Assembly: GCA_963971425.1 (NCBI GenBank)
Contig: OZ020521.1
Location: 1,056,501-1,120,500 of the forward strand
Direction of reading: 5' to 3'
DNA: 64,000 bases
Origin: Bryoerythrophyllum caledonicum
Taxonomy: Eukaryota > Streptophyta > Bryopsida > Pottiales > Pottiaceae
Shown: positions 1 through 9,105 of the stretch, one piece after another
Layout: every line of letters starts with the position of its first letter
How positions within the stretch are numbered: position 1 is the stretch's first letter
The notes under the pieces: generated by a model
What the model saw: the letters and a program-made list of their open reading frames with translations, nothing else
Told to the model about the DNA's origin: nothing
The model's database searches: none
Position numbers and translations under genes: made by a program

Positions 1-908
1 CAAGTTTGGATACATAAACTTATGAAGAGTGAGACCTTAAGTACCATGAGACCCTTAAGTTTAAGGGCTTGGACTTAAAGGTTCGTATGAGTGAGAATAC
101 AGGACAACATTTGCATTCAGTGAGATGTATTCCCGGTTCTGGAAGTCTTAAAGACAGAAACTTAAGAACACTGTAGGACCGAATTGGTCTAGACAGTGCA
201 GGTTCTTAAGAATCACTCCTAAGTGAGAAAGTGAGTGCTTAAGAACTCAAGGACAGAAACTGTGTTCTTAAGAACATGGACCCGACCGAGAGAGAAGTCT
301 TAAGTAAAATTCAGACATCTTAAAGACTAAGTGGTACGAGTAAGTGTGGAACACCGTGGTCTTTAAGGGATAATTGTGGGTAAGTGAACTTAAGTGGAGA
401 CTTAAGAGGTGAACTTCTTAAGACTTAAGTTAACTTGTGTATGGGATTTTTGAGACTAACCATTGTCTTAAGAACGTGATCACGTGGACCGAGTGGACGG
501 ACGTGAAAAGTGGAGCGTTTTTGCATGAGGTAAGAATGTGAATTCTTAAAGATTGTAATTAAAGAACCAATGCAATGAGACTTAATGGAAACTTCCATTA
601 GCCCAGTGTGGCAAGTGTTTAAGGATTAGTGGCATAAGCACAATCTTAAAACGACTAATGTTCCGTCTTAAGGCACGAGAGATCCTTGGGGTTTAGACTT
701 TGTTTGTGGATCCCTTAAGAGTGATGCTAACAGCCCTAATTTCCTAAAAATAGATAGATAACCTTAAGAATTAACCAAAAAGATAGCTTTAACGACACAA
801 TTAATCTCCAATTACTTAAAACTAGGTGTATGATCATCCCCGTAACGAATCCTATGAGGTGTGGGTACACTTGGGTGTTTTATTAGAGTGGTGAAAAACC
901 ACTCTACA
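1..908 (+). repeat. 5' LTR of retrotransposon A, 3' portion
   Basis: This segment matches 20081-20988 with no difference that I can see by eye. It ends in CTCTACA, the inverse of the TGTAGAG that starts the 3' LTR at 19006. A hairpin with 8-bp arms (885-892 with 898-905) sits at the very end. The sequence is unusually rich in CTTAAG hexamers. Confidence 0.95.
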
Positions 909-914
909 TTTTTT

Positions 915-932
915 TGGCGACCATGCTGGGAT
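915..932 (+). promoter_or_regulatory. Primer-binding site of retrotransposon A
   Basis: TGGCGACCATGCTGGGAT begins seven bases after the LTR end and starts with TGG, the complement of a tRNA CCA end. This is the expected place for minus-strand priming. I have not assigned the tRNA. Confidence 0.7.
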
Positions 933-1162
933 GGTACCGTCGAGTTTTTTTTAAGAGATTTGAATTAGGAAAGCTGTCAAACTTAAGTCAATTACTTAAG
1001 TAAACTATCATAGCATTTAGTTTTTTGTGAAGTTATAAACTTTGGAATTACTGAAAAAAATTATTAAAACTTAAAAATTAAATATTAAAAATAATTTTTT
1101 TTAAAAATTTAAAAAAAAAAAAAAAAAACTTTTAGTAAAGAGTGAAGACATGTTGTTACAAC

Positions 1163-1660
1163 ATGTCTACTTTTCCATGGGAGGTTTCTGAAGAAGCATT
1201 GAGTGACTTCTTTAGTGGTCCATATTTGTTTAGCGCCCTTTATCGTGTTTATAGAGGTGCGTATTACGGACAAGGATTTCAATTTTATGGGGCTCACCTA
1301 AAAATTGATCAATCATTTAATGAAAAATTTGAACAACTACCCTTAGAAATTAAACAATTAATTTTAAACAAAGTGTGGAATAAGGGTGAGGGTTTTAATG
1401 AAGTAATTGTCAAGAAAAAGACTTTATATTTAAAATATCAACTACACTACCTTTTTGCTCAATATGGTAGATTGAAACTTCAAACACAACCATTAATTTC
1501 TAGAGGCTTAGGGGCTTGGAACGGATACAAGTTTAATCAAGAAACTTATATCTTTGTTTATAGTAAACAAAACTTAGAGAGCAAAGTATTCTTTCCCGAC
1601 TTCTTATCTAAAGATCCAGAAGTTCCTGTGAGTGTAGCCTTTGATTTATTATGTATTTAA
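1163..1660 (+). CDS. Accessory ORF of retrotransposon A, unknown function
   Basis: This is a 165-codon ORF starting at the first ATG (1163) downstream of the primer-binding site. It is rich in aromatic residues (FPWEV near the start, later GPYLF, YRVYRGAYYGQGFQFYG). I see no signal peptide, zinc site or known catalytic motif. Its stop lies five bases before the ATG of the next small ORF (1665), so the small ORFs are packed head to tail like a polycistronic leader. It lies about 5 kb upstream of gag, where Ogre-like elements also carry an extra ORF, but I see no similarity to support equating them. Coding status rests on length and tight packing only. Confidence 0.55.
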   Translation: MSTFPWEVSEEALSDFFSGPYLFSALYRVYRGAYYGQGFQFYGAHLKIDQSFNEKFEQLPLEIKQLILNKVWNKGEGFNEVIVKKKTLYLKYQLHYLFAQYGRLKLQTQPLISRGLGAWNGYKFNQETYIFVYSKQNLESKVFFPDFLSKDPEVPVSVAFDLLCI

Positions 1661-1664
1661 AAAA

Positions 1665-1974
1665 ATGAGTTCCTCAAATGAAACTTTTAAGGAACAACGA
1701 ACAAGGTTGAAAAGATTATTAATAATTTATTCTAAAATTCAATACAATGAGGGGAAATTATTTAGACTTTTGGGGACAAAAATAGAACGCATTAATGGAA
1801 AACAACCAACATTCCATCAATAGAAAAAAAATCATCAATACTTTTTTACAAAAATTCAATTACCCAAGAGAATTAATAATAGAACCATTGTCACGAGAAT
1901 TTAAGATAGAACCATTTACCCTGACTGATTGGCGTCACTATTGTTACCTCAATGGAGCAAATGAGAAAAATTGA
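1665..1974 (+). pseudogene. Small accessory ORF, copy 1 of a triplicated family, frameshifted
   Basis: Two overlapping frames together give one protein of about 100 residues. The first (1665-1823) begins MSSSNETFKEQ and includes a basic segment with IYSKIQYNEG and TKIERI. The second (1795-1974) continues with NYPREL and ends HYCYLNGANEKN. Read together they align with the copies at 1952-2231 and 2280-2564: a K/R-rich start, an I-x-Y segment, a T/S-E-I-E/D segment, a YP pair and an ending like YLCLN. A one-base shift near 1795-1820 breaks this copy. Function unknown. Confidence 0.5.
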
Positions 1975-2231
1975 ACGCCTAAATTCTAAAAGTGAAAGAA
2001 ATAAGTCCCTTAAATTTTTATATGCAAGAATAGCTTATTATGAAACTTTCATTAGTCAGGATAGGAAATATTTGGATATAGTAGAAACTGAAATAGAGAG
2101 TGATTGAACAAGCAAAAGAATGGTTGAGTGAACTTGAGATAGGAGAATTGTTGGCATATTTGGGTTACCCCATAAATAAAGAGAAGGAATTAAACCTATC
2201 TATGGAGGCTCTCCACCTTTGTTCAAGTTAA
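1952..2231 (+). pseudogene. Small accessory ORF, copy 2 of the triplicated family, frameshifted
   Basis: The first frame runs from the ATG at 1952 to a TGA at 2105-2107 (FLYARIAYYE, KYLDIVETEIES). The continuation lies in another frame to a TAA at 2229-2231 (EQAKEWLSELEIGELLAYLGYP, ending EALHLCSS). Together they parallel the intact third copy almost segment by segment. The start overlaps the end of copy 1. A one-base slip close to 2100 is the likely break. Function unknown. Confidence 0.55.
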
Positions 2232-2279
2232 AATTCTTTATAATTCCTGGAAATACCATACAAGTACCCCAATGACAAA

Positions 2280-2564
2280 ATGAACCGAGAGAGTGATCCT
2301 TTATGTACCCTAGTTAATGGTGGGAAAATAATTAGAAGATTAATCACTACAATTTGTGCGTATCACCGTATAGGACCTTATGATGGGAAATATTTGAAAA
2401 TAGCCGAAAGTGAGATAGACCTTTTAATAGGTATAGCCAGTGAATGGTTGGGAGAAAATGAAATGGGAGCCTTATTAACTATGTATAAGTATCCACGAAA
2501 CATTGCATGGGAAGTTGAGGGAATGAAGCTTACAGAGGAAGCAATTTATCTTTGTTTAAATTAA
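2280..2564 (+). CDS. Small accessory ORF, copy 3 of the triplicated family, intact
   Basis: This 94-codon ORF starts with ATG at 2280. Segments CAYHRIGPYDGKYLKIAESE, then ASEWLGENEMGALLTMYKYP, then a YLCLN ending match copies 1 and 2, giving a small, probably helical family of roughly 95 residues. It is the only unbroken member. It lies between copy 2 and the charged ORF at 2623. I do not recognise the family and assign no function. Confidence 0.6.
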   Translation: MNRESDPLCTLVNGGKIIRRLITTICAYHRIGPYDGKYLKIAESEIDLLIGIASEWLGENEMGALLTMYKYPRNIAWEVEGMKLTEEAIYLCLN

Positions 2565-2622
2565 AAATTTAAAAATTAAGTTCAGAATAAGGATAAAAAT
2601 AAAAAACCTATGGGGATTACTA

Positions 2623-3663
2623 ATGTCAGGAAAAGACAAAGAGAAAAGAGAAAAACAAAAAGTCGAGAGAGCTCAACGTTATAAGAAAAGGGTAGAGAAG
2701 AAACAACCAACTATAGTGTTAGGAGTACATAATCCTACCTTTAACACTGTTACAACTCCTTCTCCCTTCAAACTAGATGAGGAAATAGAAATAGCCTTAG
2801 AAAAGGCATTGAGACAAACAAAAAGGGAGACAACATATAAAACACTACCCGATCCTCCAAATTCTCCTCAGTCAGACACAAAGAAACCACAATATACCCC
2901 AGAAGAGTTAGTATTCGCAGCATTAAAAAATCCTAGGAAAAATTATATAGGAAAAAGAAAAGATAAAAAATATACCAGTCACTCTTGTTGTTCTAGTAGC
3001 CCGGAAGAAGTAAATTGGGAGACCCAAAGTGAGAAGGTTTGGTCTAAATCCTTAGAAAAGGAAGGATCCTCAGAAGAGGAAGAAGTGGATGAAAAACTTA
3101 ACATTCATGATCAACAACTTGATGAGTTAGAGCGATTGTTTAGAACCCCCATACCCCATTCTTTAATAAATCGTACGTACGAAGTAGGTAACTCCTCAGA
3201 CCAAACAAACTTTGAAACTCCCTATCCAAGTCCTTTTGCCCAAGAATTTGAGTCAAAATTGGAAATACCAATATTTACTCATAGTGAAGCAAAAGAATCT
3301 ATTGACCATTTTCTGAATGATAGACCATTGGAAAATGAAGAAGAAAAGCATAAGTTTCGTAAGGAGTTATTAGAAGCTTTTAGTCAAATTCTTAGACCTA
3401 CCACTTTAAACTTTGACATACAAGAAGAGATTGACCAAATTAGTGTAGAAGGAGCGGAATTTAAGTATAATCCTATTAAAGAGGAAAAGTTAGATGTAGG
3501 TGAGCAAAGTGAGCCTAAAAAAGGTGAAAGTTTATTTAATAGTGAAAGTAAAGAAGAAAAGCACTCAGAACCACCAGTGCGAGAAGAGAGTCCAACTGGA
3601 CTCCCCTCACATACTTCTGGGAGGACTTCTCCTTTTGACTCTTCTTCTGCTAGTTCTATGTGA
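2623..3663 (+). CDS. Charged, probably disordered accessory protein of retrotransposon A
   Basis: This is a 346-codon ORF from ATG 2623. The N-terminus is very basic (SGKDKEKREKQKVERAQRYKKR); the rest is Glu/Lys/Ser/Pro-rich, with an acidic stretch (SSEEEEVDEK, about residues 148-157) and a Ser-rich tail (DSSSASSM). No folded domain or catalytic motif is visible. The basic start could bind nucleic acid, but that is inference. It is the last member of the upstream ORF cluster; the next 2.6 kb is non-coding in character. Base composition is AT-rich like its neighbours. Confidence 0.6.
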   Translation: MSGKDKEKREKQKVERAQRYKKRVEKKQPTIVLGVHNPTFNTVTTPSPFKLDEEIEIALEKALRQTKRETTYKTLPDPPNSPQSDTKKPQYTPEELVFAALKNPRKNYIGKRKDKKYTSHSCCSSSPEEVNWETQSEKVWSKSLEKEGSSEEEEVDEKLNIHDQQLDELERLFRTPIPHSLINRTYEVGNSSDQTNFETPYPSPFAQEFESKLEIPIFTHSEAKESIDHFLNDRPLENEEEKHKFRKELLEAFSQILRPTTLNFDIQEEIDQISVEGAEFKYNPIKEEKLDVGEQSEPKKGESLFNSESKEEKHSEPPVREESPTGLPSHTSGRTSPFDSSSASSM

Positions 3664-6294
3664 GCCCAAAAATAGACCCCCTAAGAGAATCCATTTTTAA
3701 ACCTACAAGGTCCTATTGTTGCACCACTTAAACCATTCCTTATGCTTAACCACACATTCTACTCTTACTGGATTCGGATCCTTGGCATATCTATTTATAC
3801 ATTTAGAATTTAATAATACTATTATCTTAACCCAGTTAAGTGAATTCGATTAACCTTTCCTTGTAATCAAATACTCGACTCTGGATGAATCTAAATAGGT
3901 CTAAGTAATTATTTAATTATTTGTTACCTAATTATTATGGTTATTAGTTATTATGATTATTATGATTATTTTTTATTATTTTTATCATTTTATTTTTATT
4001 ATTTAGTTATTTGTTTTTTTTTTTCTTTTTGAGTTTAGGTCAGCTGATCAGGCCTGATCCAGACCCTGGTTGGAGCAGCAACTTCGGCAGCCCTTATCTT
4101 TTGATTCGGGACTCCGAATACCAAAAAATTTCCTCTTAAAATGATCACCAGCTCAATTCCAACTTGGATAAACCACTAAATACCTAATTTGAGATTGATA
4201 CCGGCCTCCACCAGCAGTCGCAGCGGACAGTCCCTGTGAGTCCCAGGTTTTGTGTTTTTTTTTTCTCAAACATCTTAACTTCCTAGGGTTAACTCCGAAT
4301 TGAGCGTTTTCAACTTCTAATCTTATTAGTTTTTCGTGCTCTTGACGATGGACTCCTCAGAATGTCCAACCAGACCTTGAGGACTGCCACATACAGACGG
4401 ACAGCGGCGACTCAACAACCACAACAAGTATTCACAACTTCCTCGTGAGTTCACACCTCATTCAATTGGGAACACCATTCACCAAATTCTCAACGATTCC
4501 AGCAAGCACCAACTTACAAGCATCGGCATTCTTGCATCGGCCAGAGAGCAATCATCACCAAGTTTTGGAACCCTAATGTAAAAAAAATCCTCCAGCGCTT
4601 CCGCACAAGTTTAGAGATCCCACAAATTCAATCAACACAAGAAGGAACTGCAACGACCGCATGCATGTGGAAATTAGGGAAAGTAGCTTCACCCAGGAAA
4701 TACTCCCTGGTCCGAGCGCTGCAGCCTCTTCTCGCCTGGATCCTCCAGCTCGAGTCTTCTCAGCTCGCGGCACCTTCACACCACCGCGCACGCACACGGC
4801 TCCACGATCACCAACGCCGACCTTCAACAGCGCCTCCACACCGAAGCTCCCACCGCAGGAGCACTCCAGCGCGCTCTCTCAAAACTATAAAAAAAAAAAA
4901 AAACGGCCCTCTCTCTTGAGCTCAGAACCAGACCTCGTGATCACAATCACGGACCCTTGCGCGCACAGGTGCGCCCCTCGCCGAGCAGCCTTCCGGAACA
5001 GAGCCCCAGCTCGTGCAAGCTCCCTTCGCACGCCCTCGCGGCGCACACACACTCAACCAAAAACAGCCGACAAAAGAAAAAGAAGAAAAACGAGAGCTCG
5101 AGCTCCGATCTTCGCGCACACACACAAGAAACAGAGAGCCAGCTCTCCTCGTGCGCCGGTGCGCACCCTCCAGCTCCCCGAAACACGAGACTCTCCTCGC
5201 GCACAGGAGCGGTTCAGCTCCCAAGAAAGTGAAGAGCCAGTCCCCGCGCGCTCTCCTCCAGCTCGCGCAGGAGCCTCTTCTCCAAAAAAAACACAGAGAG
5301 GCCAGCTCTCCCTCGCGCCCAGGGCGCACATACCACCAACAACAAAAAAAACAAACCCAATCCAAAGAAAAAAAACGAGAGCTCCAGCCCTCCCTCCTCC
5401 TCGCAAGAGCTCCTCCTCGCTCCAAAAACGGCCCCCCGAAAAAACCCGTGAGCTCCAGCTCCCTCGCCAGCGACTCAGCCTGGCTGGTTTCTATTTTTTT
5501 ATTTTTATTTTTTTTTCTTTTTCTTTCGATCCTTCTCGTTTTTCTTCCCCGACAAGACTGGCTTAGTTTAATGAGCCAGCCCATGACCTCCCACTGAAGA
5601 GCAGGATTGGCTACTTCCAGCCGTTTTGGCAGGGTTTAAATTTATCACGAACATTAATTCGCCGCTTTGCTCCTGACAAGCCGCTCTAAAATTAACTCCA
5701 TGGTGACAAGGATTGTCATGTGGCATGTGCATGGAGAAGCACATCCAACCACTTCCTTTTTTCTTTTCTTTTCTTTTTTCCTTTTTCTTTTTCTTTTGAT
5801 TTTTTAAAGACTATTACACTAGATCTAGTACTAACTACTGATGATTTGCAATTTACTTCTAACTTCAAAAACAAACCACACAGCTGGACTCCCAGCACCC
5901 TAATTAGTCTACCTGAATTTTCCTAGCATTTTTGGAGTTCAATAAGTATTTTTCCCGAACGGTCAACCGCCGATCCACTAGTCAAACCCTAGAAATAAAT
6001 AGCAATTCAACTCGGAAAATTCTAGAAATTTTACCACTACTTCTACCAGCTAGGAGACACTCTCTCAATTTTTTCCATAATTTTTGTCCCATTTCTCAAT
6101 TTTTAGTCATTTTCCAAGGACCTTTCTTTCCCTTTTTTATCTTTCTCTTCATTCCCACTCCACTTCCACAACACTTTCAAGCATATTAGTAGGGAAGAGG
6201 AAAAATAGGAACCGTAGTGTGACATCATGGCACTAAGTTTATTACTCTAGGAATTTGACTTTAATAGATGGATTGACTACTACTTTAACTAAAA
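3664..6294. other. Untranslated segment between accessory ORFs and gag
   Basis: No credible gene is seen. 3900-4030 is T/A-rich, 4600-5560 is GC-rich low-complexity sequence (separate entry), and 5740-5800 is a C/T tract. Long ORFs reported here on both strands follow the skewed composition and show no domain. Confidence 0.6.
4640..5570. repeat. GC-rich low-complexity block with AGCTC and CGCGCAC words
   Basis: In sharp contrast to the AT-rich surroundings, this block is dense in AGCTC/GAGCTC, GCGCAC and short A-runs. Overlapping ORFs of 85-300 codons appear in at least four frames on both strands, the signature of compositional bias rather than coding. It ends in a T-rich tract at about 5490-5530. 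Confidence 0.65.
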
Positions 6295-8118
6295 TTGGGT
6301 CAATACTATCAAAAACTCGATAAAAACAAAGAAAAAAGAGTGAGGGCCCACTTTGGCCACTCACATTCTACTTCTAGCAGGTCCTCATTATCCTCACCAC
6401 CTTCAACCCCTCCTACTCCTGACGCCCCTTTTGTTAATCCCCTTGCTATGGCGCATCATAGGATGCTTAATATAGCTCCATTTCCCATATTCTATGATGA
6501 TTTGGGAGAAGACCCAGATTCCTACTTGGAAAGATTTCAAGTAGTAGCAATAGCTAATAATTTAGCAATTGATAAGTACATCACTAGTTTTCCTGGTAAT
6601 TTACTCGGGGAAGCTCAGAGGTGGTATGCGGCATTAGATCCTCAACCAATAAACTGGGATGCTTTAAAAGAAGCATTTTTTACCAGGTTCAGACCCCAAT
6701 CTTATCATAATACTTTGCAAGATCAGTTACAAAGTTTTCAAATGTATCCCACAGAAACTATAGCCGGATATTATACTCGGCTTAGAAACTTATTGAATAG
6801 ATGGCGAGATCATAATATGCCAGAAGCATGGATCACTAATACCTTTACCAGAGGTTTATTAGATCCTATGTGTATATACCAGGTTAAACTTTCCAACCCG
6901 GCAAATTTAAATGCAGCATATGAAGCTGCTAGAAATTAGGAAGCTGCTATGCAGCGATCTAATATGTTGTTACAGACAAAAAGGATTCCATATCAGGATC
7001 CATATCTTTTGCCTGTAACTACTCAATATGGGATGGATAATAGTGGAAGAGATTATTATCCTAGGTCAATATCTAGTCAACCCCAATTAACTATACAAGG
7101 ACCACCTCATCCTAGAGAGCAACAACTTGCGTTGATGCCTCCAAGTCATGAGGAAAATGAGCTCCAAGCCTTACAAAAACAATTTAGAGAATTGTCAGTC
7201 CAAGTTAATGAAGGTAGAAATAAGCGACCTAAGGCTACTAATCAACGAACTAATATTTGGTGTAGTAATTGTAAGGGACATGGACACTTGGCCACCGAGT
7301 GTAAATATCCAATAGGAGGAACACCTAAGCTTAAATGTGCTTATTGCGGTGCTAAGGGCCATGATATAACTACTTGTAGAAATATCAAGGAAGTAAAGGC
7401 CCTAGTACAAGAGCAACCTTCTCAAAATAATAACCAAAAACAACCTTATAGAATTACATCCAAACAACCTTTTACCAGACCAGGAAACAATAATAACCAT
7501 CTGAGAGGAAATAATGGTTATAGTCAACACCAAGTTTGGAGAGGACCTAATCAAGATAGAAACAAAGAAGTAGTATGTTATAGATGTGGAGAGCCAGGTC
7601 ATTATTCTAGGGAATGCACAAATGCACGCCAACAAGTTGGTTTTAATCCCTTATGTGGAAGATGTGGGCAAACGGGGCATGTTTCTACCTTTTGCACAGC
7701 CATAATTACTGAGTTTCCTAATGTTAGGAAACAAGTTCAAATTCAAGAAGTAGAGTCTTCCAATACTAGAAATGTAAACTATATGGCAATTGATACACCT
7801 CAAGATGTTTTTATCACGAGATCACAAGCCAAGAAGGCCCTTGAAAAAGAACCCGTTAGTAGTTCAGAGAGTGATTATAGCAAAGTAAAACTTAATCCTG
7901 TGCTTGCTAGAAATATGCCAACTATACTAAAAAGACCAGAAATTCTTAAACCATCACCACAATTAATAGAAATAACAAATAGTGATTCTCAGGAAAATCC
8001 TACTCAAGTACCTATAACACCTTCTTCGCCAGAAAAAATTGTACCTATAATTCCAAATGTGGAAAAAACAAGTACTTCCATGAAACCATTGGAACAACCT
8101 ACTTTTTATAAGCCTTGA
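6295..8118 (+). pseudogene. gag: gag of retrotransposon A, one internal stop
   Basis: This is a capsid-type protein. The retrotransposon gag domain is at about residues 55-215 (YLERFQVVA, AQRWYAAL, WDALKEAFFTRF, ETIAGYYTRLRNL). Four CCHC zinc knuckles follow: CSNCKGHGHLATEC, CAYCGAKGHDITTC, CYRCGEPGHYSREC and CGRCGQTGHVSTFC; one or two are usual. An in-frame TAG at 6937-6939 falls in a segment reading ARN-stop-EAAMQ, where a Gln codon (CAG) is the simple ancestor. The frame then ends at TGA 8116-8118 and carries straight on into protease. The start is uncertain: the frame is open from 6295, and the first ATG is at 6448. It is RNA-packaging and particle-forming by family. Confidence 0.88.
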
Positions 8119-8127
8119 AAAAAGATA

Positions 8128-9105
8128 ATGAAAGAATCATCTATGTCTTTAAAAAAGAGAAAACATAATAGAATTATGAGATTAGCAGTGGGTGTGCATC
8201 CATATGATATCCTTACAGATTTAGATAGATTACAACCTCAAATTTCTTTGAGACAATTACTTGCATTGTCACCTTATTGTAAGAATGAGTTAACCTCTTC
8301 TCTAATTAGAAAGAGAGCAAAAATACAAGAGGAGGACAATGTTAAAAAAACTAAACAAAAAATAAATAAGGAAACAAGTAAAGCTCAACCCGAAATTGTG
8401 AACGTTCATGATATCTCTCCAGATCCAGGTGCACCTACAGTCAATGTAATTATAGATGGAACTTTAATTGATGGAGTCCAAATTGATAGTGGGAGTAGTG
8501 TCAACCTTATGAGTGTTGATACTATGGAAGAGTTAGGCATAACTACCATAGCACCTACTCCTATTATTTTAAGAATGGCCGATCAAAGTAGAGTCAAACC
8601 TTTGGGAAAATTGATACAATTAAATACAATAATTGGTGGAATTGATTATAAAATTGACTATATTGTCTTTAAGGTGAGTGAGTCTATTTCCACATATCCT
8701 ATTCTCCTTGGCAGACCTTGGTTGTCATTAGCTAAAGCCAAGGACGATTGGGGCAAGGGAACTTTGACAATTGGGAAGGGCAAAAGTAAAATTATTCTTC
8801 CCATGTTTCCTGCAAACTATCATGGTGAGACTCAAGATGATGCTTTAGATTGGACTACTGATCCAAACTCAGAATCTGAGCCTGAAGATACTAATGTTAT
8901 CCAGGACATGCCTACGTTTAAAGGTTTAAGTCCTGGGGAGTATTTTGTCCCTCCTAGTCAAGTTGATGACTCGGATGCAGCTATTGAAGCATGGCAAAAT
9001 GCTCCTATTTTTAACATTACTACTGAGGGAGCGTCAGATAAGGAAATCCCTTATGTGTCAGACTCGGATGAGTTGCTAGATGATAAGAAAACATCTAATG
9101 TTTGA
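8128..9105 (+). pseudogene. pro: Aspartic protease region of retrotransposon A
   Basis: The region follows gag in the same frame after a single TGA. The catalytic motif QIDSGSSVNLMS is at about residues 117-128, and the flap/second half ILLGRPWLSLAKAKDDWGKGTLTIG follows, as in gypsy proteases that mature Gag-Pol. An acidic linker leads to a TGA at 9103-9105, after which the same frame continues into RT. The two stops make this a segment of one broken Gag-Pol polyprotein rather than a separate gene. Confidence 0.85.

Noticed and set aside
1142..3663. Endogenous pararetrovirus (caulimovirid) upstream of gag
   Set aside because: I see no movement-protein, coat-protein or RT motifs here, and the ORFs sit between the primer-binding site and gag of an LTR element.
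4573..5597. Several long overlapping ORFs on both strands (up to 301 codons)
   Set aside because: They come from GC-rich low-complexity DNA, overlap in many frames and show no domain.
6937..9105. Programmed stop readthrough in gag-pol
   Set aside because: Three separate stops plus a frameshift, and similar TAG/TGA stops in non-pol ORFs of both retroelements, fit decay better than programmed readthrough.
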